From positions 849,188-904,559 of the forward strand of contig NW_005434665.1 of assembly GCF_000315625.1 (NCBI RefSeq): 55,372 nt of DNA, read 5' to 3'. The position numbers were made by a program, and so were the translations under genes. Each line of letters begins with the position of its first letter. Within the stretch, counting starts at the first letter, position 1. Below the pieces are notes generated by a model. That model saw only the letters and a program-made list of their open reading frames with translations, did no database searches and had not been told where the DNA came from. This document shows, piece after piece, positions 31,996-48,560 of this stretch. The stretch comes from Guillardia theta CCMP2712 (lineage: Eukaryota; Cryptophyceae; Pyrenomonadales; Geminigeraceae).

Positions 31996-33358
31996 ATGAG
32001 GCTCCTTTCCTGTCTCTTGCTCTTGATAATCGCAGGATCTGCTGCAGAGCAAACATGCTGCGGTCAGAACACAGCCATCGTGCTATCTTTGGAAGTAGCC
32101 CTGACGAGTGAGACCAACGTGCGGAGAGATCAGATGGTTGAGATTACCAAGAGCGCCATCGCCGGGGCACCTGTCCCCCTGCAAGTTGACGGACTGCAAG
32201 ACTTCAACGACACTTGTGGGCAGAGCGGGCAGCAGACCATCGGGCTGACAGTCCCCTGCATCCAGATCTTCTTTGCAATCAAAGTGACGTCGGTAGAGGA
32301 CGGCCTCTTGCTGATAGACTACATCCAAAACTCCGTGGGGAACCTGCAGGACAATCATGGCGTCTTCACTCTTGTTCCTAACAACATGCAGAGGTTCTGT
32401 GAGGGCTACTCCCAGCCTTCGGGTTGTGTTGTGTCTGAGCAGGTCAAGTCTAGCAAGCTGCTAGAGATCGCAGGCCACTTGAACGCCAGCAACCTCTTCC
32501 TTGTCAACGGCCAGCCGGTCGAGAGCGAAGGTGTCAGTGCGAGGATCTTCGATCTTGAGATGGTCAACTCGCTCAACTCCTCCATCTCGTCCTGCATCGC
32601 CAAGGTTGCGAACCCGACCAACGTCCTCAACTGCACAGAGTCTTTCTCCTCGGACTCGCTGAGAGTGTTCCGTCTCGAGGGATCCAAGGTCCTGGCCCGA
32701 TACTACCTGTGGGGGGTCAGCGAAGCTGCTTCCTGCTCCCTGCAGGTGAAGGGTCTCTCCTTCAGCTTGGAGGATGTTGTTCTCGCTGTCCCGCAGCTCT
32801 CGACGAACAAAGTCTGTTTTTTTCAGCCGTACGAGATGTTCGTGCAAAGAGCGAATCTGAGCACGTTCCTCGACAATTTCGGGGGGATCCTGGTGAGAGC
32901 TGAGGACCTTGCTAGCTCTCCGTGACTTCTCCTTCCGCAGACCGACAGCCTGTTCACCTTGGCCTCGCTGCCCAAGGACCTTCAGCTCCAAGTGACGGAC
33001 ATCGAGCACTGGCCAGGGTACAGCAACAACATGCTCGATCCTGTGCTCTGGAAGGAGCCAGGCATCTCCGTGAAGCTTCTCATCCCCCTCAACTCTCAGG
33101 TCACACTGGGCGAGATGCTTGTGTTTCATTGAGGTTTGACAGGGTGACAACGCCACTGCTCTCAGCGCTCTGTCGGAGAACGTGGGGCACATGGCTGTTG
33201 CCGTTGCGGTGAGATTAGGTGAAGAGAGGGACTAGGAGTTTGACATGGAGCTGCAGGACATGGTGGTCAATTTCTACGACCAGAGCTACGTTCAAGACTG
33301 TCTTTTAATCAAAGGGAATCAGAAATGTGTCCCGAAAAATTATACTTGCTCGTCATAG
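31996..33358 (+). CDS. Secreted or lumenal protein, unrecognised
   Basis: Four exons (31996..32892, 32941..33099, 33143..33208 and 33257..33358) give about 407 residues. The N-terminus MRLLSCLLLLIIAGSAAEQ is a textbook signal peptide with probable cleavage after SAA. The mature part has many cysteines (QTCCGQN, NDTCGQSGQ, VPCIQIFF, SGCVVSEQ, SSCIAK, YVQDCLLIKGNQKCVPKNYTC). It also has several N-glycosylation sequons (NDT, NAS, NSS, NCT, NLS, NAT, NYT), and no internal membrane segment is visible. This fits an extracellular, vacuolar or ER-lumen glycoprotein held together by disulfides. All three introns are phase 0. I recognise no family and suggest no activity. Its stop codon lies 119 bases from that of the convergent cyclophilin gene. 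Confidence 0.85.
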
Positions 33359-33477
33359 ATGCTGTCCCAACTGATGCTTCCTCATTGCATGCGAGCCCAA
33401 CTTCTGAACCACGAGGGCCTTCCTCTCCTCCCACACGCGAAACGAATCTTCGCTAAGAGCCTGCGAGAGCATCTCCT

Positions 33478-35603
33478 CTACCCGCAGCTCGTCGCATCAT
33501 CCGATCCCGTAAAGGGAGGGAGCATGAGGAGGCGGTGCGGGAGGGTGACGGGAGGGGGAAGGTGCCAGCGACGCTCTTGTCTAGCAGACGATCCTCAGTC
33601 CTCATGACCTTGAGCTGCAGGGGGTCAGCTGGGAGGAATCAGGGTGGCAAGTAACCTGTCAGAGCTCGAGCTGCTCGATGATGACCTGCTCCGCCGTTTC
33701 CTCTCTGAGCTCCTGCAGAAGCTGTCAGCAAGAGGAGGAGGCGTCAAGAGGTGTGGAGACCTGTCCCGACTTCTGCTCCTGGACCTCCTGCATCAGTGTC
33801 GTCAGTTTGCTGGAGTCAAGGACCAGCAACGGCTGTACCTCTCATTCCTTGGAGGGGGCGAGTCTTTCTTTCCGCTGCCATTTCGCTCTGGCGATCTTCG
33901 CCTACACAAGGCAACCGTCATACTCTGGCAGCAGCGGCTCATTCGAGGGACCTCAGAGGAGACTGCCGTCTCGGGGGGCTACGGAAGCGACGTGGAGAGT
34001 TTCTTCGAGGAGACCTTGAATTTCTCCTAAAGGGAGATGGAAACCGTCGCCTTCTCGGCGATCTTGAGTCCCTCCTGGGAGATCTTGACCTCCTTCTCAG
34101 CGGCGAACGTGACCGACGAGGCGACCTAGAGCTGCGTCGAGGAGGAGACCTCGATCCTCGCTTAGGAGGAGACCTCGATCCTCGTCTAGGAGGAGACCTC
34201 GATCCTCGCTTAGGAGGTGATCTCGATCCTCGTCTAGGAGGAGACCTCGATCCTCGCTTAGGAGGAGACCTCGATCCTCGCTTAGGAGGAGACCTCGATC
34301 TACGCTTAGGAGGTGACCTCGATCCTCGCTTAGGAGGTGACCTCGATCCTCGCTTAGGAGGAGACCTCGATCCTCGCTTAGGAGGAGACCTGGATCCTCG
34401 CTTAGGAGGAGACCTCGATCCTCGCTTAGGAGGAGACCTCGATCCTCGCTTAGGAGGAGACCTCGATCCTCGCTTAGGAGGAGACCTCGATCCTCGCTTA
34501 GGAGGCGACCTGGATCCTCGCTTAGGAGGCGACCTAGACGCTCGCCTAGGAGGTGACGCTCGCCTAGGAGGTGACCTAGACCCTCGCCTAGGAGGAGACC
34601 TAGATCTGCGTCTGAGTGGGGACCTGGATCTCCTCTTGGGAGGAGATCTCGACGCTCGCTTAGGAGGAGACCTAGATCTCCTTCGAGGGGGTGGAGGAGA
34701 ATTCCTCCGGCGAGGAGAACGAGAGTCCCTTCTCTGAGAGCCGTGGTGTTGTTCCTTGCCGTGGGGCGATGGTTTGCCATCACGATCCTTAGATCTGCGC
34801 TCATGCTCTTGGGGATTAGAGGTTCGCCTTTCTTTCTCAGACTCGTGACGAGTCTCTTCTCGGCCCCTGTGATGGTGTTCGCCTGCATGGTTGTGAGCAT
34901 CCGAGTTCTTGTCCTTGTGTCGATGATCCTTCTCCGACTTGGACTTCTTCGCTGCTTTCTTGGCTGCTTTCTTGGCTGCTTTCTTGGCTGCTTTCCTCGC
35001 CTTTTTCTCTGCTTTGCTCTCCTTTGAATCGTGTTTCCTCTTCCTATCCTCAGAATGTCTTTCATCCCTGTCCTCAGCAGCGTGCAGAACTCCACAAGAA
35101 TGAATCACCACGTCATCAATGGGCTTATCTCGAGGACCAGTTTGCACTTTCTCCATCTCTCGAACCACCTCCATCCCCGCAATCACCCGTCCGAACACCA
35201 CATGCTTGCCGTTCAGGTGAGGGGTCGGCTGGAAGGTGATGAAGAATTGCGAGCCGTTGGTGTTGGGCCCGGAGTTTGCCATGCTCAGCAGACCGGGCCG
35301 GTCATGCTTGGACACAAAGTTCTCGTCCGGGAACTTCGCCCCGTAGATGCTCTCGCCCCCGGTACCGTCCCCGCGAGTGAAATCTCCTCCCTGCGCCATG
35401 AACCCGGAGATGATCCTGTGGAATTTGCATCCTTTGAAATGCAGAGGCTTCCCGCTTGCTCCCTGCCCCATCTCGCCCGTGCACAACTTGAGGAAGTTGG
35501 TGGCGGTCTTCGGGACTACATCCATGTAAAGCTCCATTTGGATCCTTCCGGCCGGAAGGAGTCCGATCTTGATGTCGAAGAACACGACGGGGTTCTTGCC
35601 CAT
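33478..35603 (-). CDS. Cyclophilin peptidyl-prolyl isomerase with RS-rich tail
   Basis: The first 180 residues from the ATG at 35601-35603 are a complete cyclophilin domain. They contain [16 protein letters not shown], the [12 protein letters not shown] motif and [12 protein letters not shown], so the active-site Arg, Phe, Gln and His are present. A Lys/Ala-rich and acidic linker follows, then a long arginine-serine tail of GSRSPPKR-type repeats, as in PPIG and NKTR. The unspliced frame stops at 33939. Instead, a 50-nt intron (33902..33951) leads in phase to small exons that continue the RS theme: 33839..33901 ([11 protein letters not shown]), 33761..33787 (RSRSRSRD) and 33656..33712 ([13 protein letters not shown]). 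A last exon ends at 33478-33480, making about 633 residues. Such proteins sit in nuclear speckles with splicing factors. The domain call is firm; the spliced tail is inferred. Confidence 0.88.
34140..34720. repeat. Coding 24-bp minisatellite (RS repeats)
   Basis: About 20 tandem 24-bp units, plus-strand consensus near GGAGGAGACCTCGATCCTCGCTTA. On the coding strand they encode SRSPPKRG-type octapeptides. Silent and single-residue differences (AGG/AAG, GAT/GAC) mark individual units. Confidence 0.9.
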
Positions 35604-36325
35604 CTGTCAACCATCGTCAAGAGGGAGGGACATGCCAGCTGATCTCAGCTAGCAAGCAATCTAAGTGAGTTTGTCAGTGAGTACTGATACGACCCGACAA
35701 GTTTGTAGGGCCCCGTACCACCACACTGCTCATGATCCTGCCACCATTCCTGATCCTCATCCTATCCACTTTCCTAATCATGATCTCCACTGCGTGAGAG
35801 GAAGTTCTTTCGTGCGTCATAACTTCCTTCTCGACATTCACTACCTCTCGCCCATTTGATCCTCGGACAAGACCCGCGGAATCAACATTCCGGTCGCCGA
35901 GGTTGAGGAAACAGCAGGTTTAACGCCATCGTCATCATACACAACAACAATGACATGACCTGTAGCATCTACCATGACGCAATATCCTTGTCTCCGCACT
36001 GGAAACATCACCTCGCATCTACCACAGCATCCTCCGCACCCAGGCACAATGAGCAACCCCTTCCACTCCCCTCCCTCCTCGTCCCAGCACTCTCAGTCAC
36101 CACATCTCGTCAAGCAGCTGCTCACGTCCTTCAACACCCTCCCTCCGACTTCTCTTCGCTCTCCCCATCCCCCATCCTTCCTCCTCTTGTCTTTCCCACA
36201 TGCCCTCTGGCGGCGCAAGTGCGAATTGCCCTCATCCCCCCTCAAACATTCCATTCCGGGCCACCCGAGGCGGGCTTGACCTCATCCCCCCACAGGCCCC
36301 GAGGACATCTAAGGACAGATCCAAT
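35604..36325. other. Divergent spacer between cyclophilin and plastid-protein genes
   Basis: This 722-bp head-to-head spacer should contain both promoters. It is C-rich in the right half and no gene is supported. A 71-codon reverse frame (35841..36056) lacks an ATG at its start. Confidence 0.45.
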
Positions 36326-37026
36326 ATGCTGCGGCGCCTCGTGGTGGTCGCTATGCTCGCGTGCGCGTCAGCGTTCCATGCTCCCTCCTTCCTCCCTCCC
36401 TCCTCAGGTCTCCACAGAAATCTCCATACCTCCTCCATCTCTCCTTCCAGAGGCTTCGGGAAAGCCATCCCTGCCGCGTGCCCTGGAATCAAGTCAAGGG
36501 CTTCACGGGCCCTCGTGGCTCCCAGGGTGAGTGGGTTGATGTGCCGTTGAGAGCGAACTGTAGCGCTAATTACTGCTGCTTGATCTTCGATCCTGAGATG
36601 AAGATTTGTTTCTTTGAGAACCTCCTTGCGCTTCTCCCTGCTGCCTCGTTCGCGCTGATGTTGGACGTTGTCAGATGGAGCTGGATGATTCGACAGTAGC
36701 AGGAGCCATTGCTGCGCTCGCCGGTATCGGCGTTGCTGTGGGAGGGATCTACTTCGTTGAGCAGAGGGCAAAGACGAGTTCGTCGGGGATGAGCGAACAG
36801 CTGTACACGAAGCTCGCCTCCAAGATGGACGGGGCCGACGCTGAGAACAAGTTCAGTGGATCGGATCAGACCTTGGAGAGCCTGATCGCAGGCATGGAGG
36901 AAGCACAGGCATGTGTCCTTGCTGCCTTGAGGATGACATCTGATGACCTGATGTTTTGAGCAGGGAGTTAAAAGAGAGCCGAAGGCGAAGGCCAAGGTTG
37001 AGGAGGAGGAGGATGACGGATGGTGA
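36326..37026 (+). CDS. Nucleus-encoded plastid-targeted membrane protein
   Basis: Three exons (36326..36526, 36675..36908 and 36964..37026) give about 165 residues with phases kept. The N-terminus MLRRLVVVAMLACASAF is a signal peptide whose predicted cleavage leaves phenylalanine first (ASA/FHAP). It is followed by a Ser/Arg-rich, acid-free stretch that serves as transit peptide. This two-part address is typical of proteins entering secondary plastids of red-algal origin. The mature part has one membrane segment (STVAGAIAALAGIGVAVGGIYFV), a helical region and a charged tail ending EEEEDDGW. The last intron (36909..36963) starts with GC instead of GT. I do not recognise the mature protein; a small thylakoid or envelope protein is the likely kind. 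Confidence 0.8.
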
Positions 37027-37351
37027 AGTTCGCGGGATCTTATCGCCCGCACGCTCACAGACGCTGGTGTGAGGTGTCTTCTGCTGAGCTTTCTAGCATG
37101 TGAAGAGAATGATGATATCGAAACTCTCTGTGAGACTTCTGGTGATGTGTTCATCCTGAAGAGATAGCAAGGTTTCAAATCTATGGCTCATTTATTCTTT
37201 CATTCTTACACTGCATCTTCTATCAAGCCATCATCCCCACTCCTAAGTGTGATGAGAGTGATAGTGCACTATGAAGTTAAGCTGCAAGGACGGACTGACA
37301 CCCTCCCGTGTCTATTCTTTCACGCCTTAGACAAGGACGTTAGTCGAGTCA
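37027..37351. other. Convergent 3' spacer
   Basis: Lies between the plastid-protein stop and the DUF599 gene stop. Holds both 3' UTRs; nothing else is seen. Confidence 0.4.
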
Positions 37352-38267
37352 TCAGCTCCTGCAGCGTAGATCAGCGGTGAAATCATTCACCAAAAGGAAG
37401 ACGGTCACCTTTGAACTGAGGTTGAGCCAATCAACAACAACCATGAAGATAACGATGATGACCGTAGACAACAGGCATGATGTTGGGCCGAACGCCCAGG
37501 CCACAGCAGGAAAGGACACGAGCATCTGTCTATTTGCCCACCACGAACACGCAGCCGCTCTACAGACAGCAAAAAAGTGAGCGAACGACATGGCTACGTC
37601 TAATCACACCTGTCGTACAGTTTGGCGACCATCTTCACCACTTCCTCCTGATTACAGAGACTTGAGTACTGATTACAACCAGGCAAGGCAAGCACCTTGT
37701 TTGCCTCACAGCTCGAGCAGCCGACTAGCAGAGACATGTGGCGGAGAAGTCGAAGATATTGTGTGGAGCACAGGAATACTCCACCAAAGAGGATGAGGAC
37801 GAGAGAAATCTTGACGGATGAAGGAACTACGGAAGATTTTCCTGCAGGAACGAGAAAGTCCAAAGTGCTCAGCATCTGAGCAAACCCATGAGAGTCTGAA
37901 GGTTGACCGAACATCTATATCTCACCTCAAGACGTTTGGAGAGGTCAACGGAGGAGGCAGCGGCGATGATCACCGTCACAGCGACAAACGCGCTCTTTGC
38001 GATGAAGATACCGATGAATATCTCATTCCTGATTGATTGCACTCCAAGAATGGCGTGCTTGTTGTCCGATAAGATCTTTTCAACCCATATAGTCCTGAAC
38101 ACTCTACCGAAACCAAACACTGTGTGCTCTGGCTTCTTAACGATGTAGCGGTGGTGGATCGCGTGGTAGGTGAAGATCAAAACGAAGGAGGTGAGCAGGA
38201 GGAGGGGCTCGACGACGAAGTCATACTGGGGTGGGGCTGGCGTTTCATCGAAAAGAATGTCAGCCAT
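37352..38267 (-). CDS. DUF599 family membrane protein
   Basis: The ATG is at 38265-38267 and exon 1 is 37926..38267. The chain begins with a hydrophobic segment (FVVEPLLLLTSFVLIFTYHAIHH). It then shows RTIWVEKILSDNKHAILGVQSIRNEIF, which is the DUF599 signature region (WVE, then VQ-xx-RN), followed by FIGIFIAKSAFVAVTVIIAAA. Exon 2 starts at 37874 and has VPSSVKISLVLILFGGVFL and STQYLRLLRHMSLLVG. A short exon encodes EEVVKMVAKLYDR, and the last has FPAVAWAFGPTSCLLSTVII, VIFMVVVDWLNL and the C-terminus. The four or five hydrophobic segments fit an integral membrane protein. The family occurs in plants, bacteria and protists and has no established function. Confidence 0.82.
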
Positions 38268-38821
38268 GAGAGGTGCGAGGGCCTTGGGGTCTGTTGAGCT
38301 CTTCTCAGAGCAGCTGATTCAAGTAGGAAAGACAGTCCTGCAGACAAACAGTGAATCATACACGATACGCTGTACACCTTTGCATGCTCTTTTCATCACT
38401 GAGATCTTATCCCTTAACTTCAGGATGTTCTCCTCCCTCCATCCCCCTTTCCCCCTTTCCCCTCATTCCTCTCGCTCCTATGCTTACAGGCAACTTGGCC
38501 CTTGTTCAGCAGCTCCCTCTCCCTCTCCCTCTCCGTCTCCGTCTCCGTCTCCGTCTCCCTCTTCCTTGCTCATCTCCTACACTCTCTTCCTCACTGAATC
38601 TTCTGCTCCTTCCCTCCCCGTCCCCTCCTGATCTACCTCGCTCTCCCTTCCATTCTTCCTCTCGTCCTCCCTCTCTCCCTCTCTCCCTCCTCTTCCCATC
38701 TTGCGGCTCCGCACCATTCCCCAACACCCCCAAAATTTTACTCAACCAGGGAAGTACGGCGAACTTTTCCAATAAATGAGTTTCCCAGGACAGGAATCCG
38801 CCCCGACCCGGCGGACGCCTT
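38268..38821. other. Spacer upstream of the DUF599 gene
   Basis: Probable promoter of the leftward DUF599 gene, plus the 3' flank of the long coiled-coil gene. It has a strong polypyrimidine bias with a short (CTCCGT)n run near 38530-38560. AATAAA at 38771-38776 is in the wrong orientation to end the leftward coiled-coil gene. Confidence 0.4.
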
Positions 38822-44723
<5,902 letters not shown>

Positions 44724-44909
44724 AGGCGACAGGAAAGTTTTTGACTAGATGGTGGGTACCACGAATGTCGGAAGACCCTGTGCTATAGATATTTATATAA
44801 CACGTTGAATTTGTATAGTCACCATGAATATTTTTGCAATAAAACTGATCGATAGTCAATAAAATATATTAGAGCACAATAGATCCCCTCCTGCGCGGGA
44901 GAGGCGAAG

Positions 44910-47357
44910 ATGGCGTCGGGGCTTCCAGCGAACTTTTTCGATGCAGCAGGAGCAAGCTCCGCCTCTCTGTCAGGACGAGAGCATGCTGTCGAAGGATTCT
45001 TTGATAAGCAGGAGGACGAGCAAGTCGGAGGAAAGAGGAAGCGAGAGGAGGAGGAGGAGGAGGATGAAATGGGAGCTGATGGGATGGAGGAGGCTGGGGA
45101 GGAGGAGGACGATGAGACGAAGATGAACAAGATGCTTGATCAAGCTGAAGGGGTTGAGATTATGGACATTCATCAGGTGAGCCATTCTTTGAAATTCCGT
45201 TTATATCTCCTCGTCTCCTGTTGAGAGTCAAAATGCAGTTAAAGCGAGCGGTGCTATCACTGGAAAGGAAGATTGCGAAGAATCAGGAGATGAGAGTGAA
45301 ACATGCAGATGAACCAACAAGATTCCTAGACAGTGAGGTGAAATTCTCTCGTTTCCTACGATTTCACCTCTTCACCCTCCCTCTGTCTTGATCTCCTTCC
45401 CTCACTTCGCATCTCCTTGGTCATCCTTGTGATTGACCCGTTCTCGTTCAGGTGGAACTCTACGAGGACATCAACAAGCTTCAAGCACTCGCAACGGCAC
45501 CAGAGCTTTATGGAGAGTTCGTGAAGCTGAACGCCGTGCAGAAGGTGGATGAAGCCCTCTCTACCTTTGATCGTCTTACTCTCGAGCTTCAGCTCTCCGA
45601 ACTTCTGGATCACGAGAACGTTGACATAACTTTGGCCACAATTGAGCTGATGAACGAGCTCACGGACCCTGATGCTCTGGGAGAGATGGAATCTGAAGAT
45701 TGCTTGAAGGTGCAGATGTTTCTCTTCCCATTGAACTATCCTGATAGCAGTTGCAGGACCTGGTCAACTCCTTGGTTGAAAACGCGTTCCTAGAGTTGCT
45801 GGCGAAGAACTTAGGTACGAGTATCAATCCAATGCACAGCAATATTACTTTCCTCTGACCGGATACTTGCAGCAAGAATCGACGAGGGCGAGGACGATGG
45901 AAGACAAGGGATATATAACGCACTCTCCATCATCGAGAACTTGAGCGAGCTTCAGCCGCATGCCCTGGAGGCGATCTGTGACAAGACAGAATTGGTTGAG
46001 TTGGTCTGCGGGTATTCCCAATCCTGAACGGACCTTGCAGGTTCCATGGTTGTTCAAAAGATTGCGCGTCAAGACCTTCGATCAGAACAAGCTGTACTGC
46101 AGCGAGATCATCTCGATATTGTGAGATTGCCTGAAGAGCTCCTCCATTACTTACACCCTGTCGCTCTCAGATGCCAGCAGAATCAAGAAAACCAGAAGAA
46201 GATCGGCTCGGACGGTGGGATGGACAACCTGCTCCAGTTGACTTCTTCGTGGAAGAAGAAGGATCCTAAGGACAGCGATGAATCTGAAATGATCCAGAAT
46301 CTCTTCGACTCCATCTGCTCTTGCGTCATGGTGCCAGAGAACCTGGCTGCATTTGTCGAGGGGGAGGGAATCGAACTGATGGTTATCATGCTTCAAGCTC
46401 GAAAGTTTGCTGCTCGCTGTGCATTGAAGGTGAGCGTCGTCCTTGGTTCACGTCTCCCTCAGAGTGGAAAAGGTGCTGGATTATTCTCTTTCAAGAAGCA
46501 ATGCCGCCTGCGAAAGATTTGTGAATGCTGCCGGCCTCAAAACACTCTTCCCAGGGTTTCTCAAGCCTCAAAGCATTCTGGTAATCTCGGATGATGATCA
46601 TCGCGCGCAGTGACAGAATTCACAACAGGCGAATTGCAACTTCAAGGAGGCGAAGGGAGGTGCGAGAGAAGACGAGGAGCATGTAGTATCCATCATCTCA
46701 TCGCTGATTCTCCGACTCGGCGGAGACCTTCACTCGAGGGTCCTGCAAAAGTTTGTGGAGAATGGATTCGAGAAGGTGGTTAGCGTGCCTGTTCTTCGCG
46801 TCTTGACGAGCTACACAGCTTGACAAGTTGATCGAGCTCCACGAGAAATATTATACCTTGGTGGAATCTGCTGCTGATGTACGCACGCGCCTCCGATCGC
46901 TGGGGACGTGGTTGGCTGATTCTCGTTCAGGAGGAAGAAAAGGACGAAGACGAGGAGGACGGCTATGAAAACATGACTGCGGAGGAGAGGCGATACCTTG
47001 CGCGCTTAGACAAGGGCCTTTTCATTCTTCAACTGGTCAGATTCGTCGGATCTGGAGGAGGATGGGGAGGTTTGATCTTTCCAGCAGGTGGACACTATCT
47101 TAGCTTTCTTGCTCACCGAAGATCTTCCCGGCATCGAGAAGCGAATCCGCATGCTGCTCCACCAGAGCGACGCTGGGATCGAACAGGTACGCTAGCCCAC
47201 GGCAGGTCGAGGACGTGATGGCAGCACGCAGGTGATCAAGGTGATGAAGGAGTACCACGACAACATCGGCGATGAATCGACAGGAGGAGAGGATGCTTTG
47301 AACATGAAGGAGATCACCGGGGACTTGCTGGATTTCCTCAAGGAGAAGCAGCCGTAG
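44910..47357 (+). CDS. CTNNBL1: CTNNBL1, beta-catenin-like protein 1
   Basis: The ATG is at 44910 and the TAG at 47355-47357. Exon 1 (44910..45176) has an acidic, Lys/Arg-containing region with KRKREEEEEEDE, similar to the family's N-terminal nuclear signal. Exon 2 (45239..45337) encodes LKRAVLSLERKIAKNQEMR. Exon 3 starts at 45452 and encodes VELYEDINKLQALATAPELY, then ITLATIELMNELTDPDAL. Later exons carry GIYNALSIIENLSELQPHA, LFDSICSCVMVPENLAAF, EGIELMVIMLQ, YLARLDKGLFILQ and VIKVMKEYHDNIGD. These follow the Armadillo-like helical repeats of CTNNBL1 from end to end, at near full length. The protein associates with the Prp19-CDC5L complex of the spliceosome. Introns are mostly 40-110 nt. Confidence 0.93.
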
Positions 47358-47562
47358 TGGAGTCAAGACATCGCATTCATTACATCTACAAGTTTCCTAA
47401 GACACACCTCGTGTCGCACAGCAGCACACAGTCTGATGTGTCGAAAAAATCTTCACATGTTGAACTGATTGTTGACCGTCTTGTACTCGAAGCACAGTGC
47501 AGCTGGTCGACCCCCCTTATCGGAAACGATCCGTGTCGCTGCGATTCGGTTACTCCCACCAT

Positions 47563-47861
47563 TCCTATGTTCACATCCATATGTTCACATCCATATGTTC
47601 ACATCCATATGTTCACATCCATATGTTCACATCCATATGTTCACATCCCTATGTTCACATCCATATGTTCACATCCATATGTTCACATCCCTATGTTCAC
47701 ATCCCTATGTTCACATCCATATGTTCACATCCCTATGTTCACATCCATATGTTCACATCCCTATGTTCACATCCATATGTTCACATCCATATGTTCACAT
47801 CCATATGTTCACATCCATATGTTCACATCCATATGTTCACATCCATATGTTCACATCCATT
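47563..47861. repeat. 14-bp minisatellite, about 21 copies
   Basis: The unit is ATGTTCACATCCAT, with a subset reading CCCTATG instead of CCATATG. The period is exactly 14, so all three forward frames look like the same 14-residue repeat; none is a real gene. The repeat lies about 200 bp after the CTNNBL1 stop. Confidence 0.97.
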
Positions 47862-47999
47862 TGTTCTCCTCTTCATGTCTTTTGTGATTGCCCAAACGCG
47901 CTGTCCTCCCTCCCCGCATCTTCCTCGTAAATCTTTCTCCTTCCCTCTCCCTCCCCCTTCCCCTCCCCTTCTTGCCGGTTTTTCCGACTTCGTGGAGGG

Positions 48000-48560
48000 G
48001 TGGGGTACATAAATGGAAGCCTGGAGGTGTTTTTGAAGGGCAGAAACAGGGTGGTTTAGGTGGTACAGGGGGTAGGGGTCCTCAGCAAACCAAGGGCGGA
48101 AAGGGGGGGGAGGAAATGACTTTTGGACGGCAATACTGTAGTGACAGTAGGAGGATTGGGGGGGTAACCGTTTACTAGGGGTGGTAGGATGGTTGTTCAG
48201 AAGGGGAAAGTAGGGGTACTTGAGAAGCTAAACCTTGATAGGAGGGGTACTAAAACGATCCTCAAGGAACCGATGAAGTTTTCGGTTCGGATCGGAGTAG
48301 GAAATTGAGTAGGTGGGGGTGGTTCAGCGGTAGTAACCAATTCGTGGAGACCAGGTAGGGGTCATGGTAGGAATTGGAGGGGTGGTACAATTCGTGGAGA
48401 CCAGGTAGGGGTCATGGTACCAATTGGGGGGGTGGTACAACTCTTGCCGCGCACTGCAAGAGGCAGGTGGTAGTGGACTGAGTCATACCGAGAGGGTAGG
48501 GGGTCATTTCATGGAGGCGCTTGGGAGGGGTGGTGGGGGTGGGGGTGAAGGGTGGCGGTG
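48000..48560. repeat. GGGGT-rich island 4 with a 50-bp tandem duplication
   Basis: Dense GGGGT, GGTAGGGG and GGGGTGG words on the plus strand. A 31-bp core at 48339..48369 recurs at 48389..48419 (period 50), with the flanks also similar. The end (48526-48560) has several G runs close together that could fold as a G-quadruplex. Confidence 0.7.

Noticed and set aside
33354-33500. Reverse-strand frame [20 protein letters not shown], which would overlap the stop codon of the secreted-protein gene
   Set aside because: It looks helical but connects to no upstream exon in phase. The RS-consistent splicing of the cyclophilin tail ends in another frame at 33478.
33751-34737. 328-codon plus-strand frame with GGDLDPRL repeats
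   Set aside because: Antisense shadow of the RS-repeat tail of the cyclophilin gene.
35841-36056. 71-codon reverse-strand frame (GYCVMVDATGHVIVVVY)
   Set aside because: No ATG start, no splice partner and no family; it lies in a divergent promoter spacer.
47469-48012. Three overlapping forward frames with a repeating MFTSICSHPYVHIH-type peptide
   Set aside because: They are the three readings of one 14-bp tandem repeat; period 14 makes all frames open. Also not a CRISPR array, since there are no spacers.
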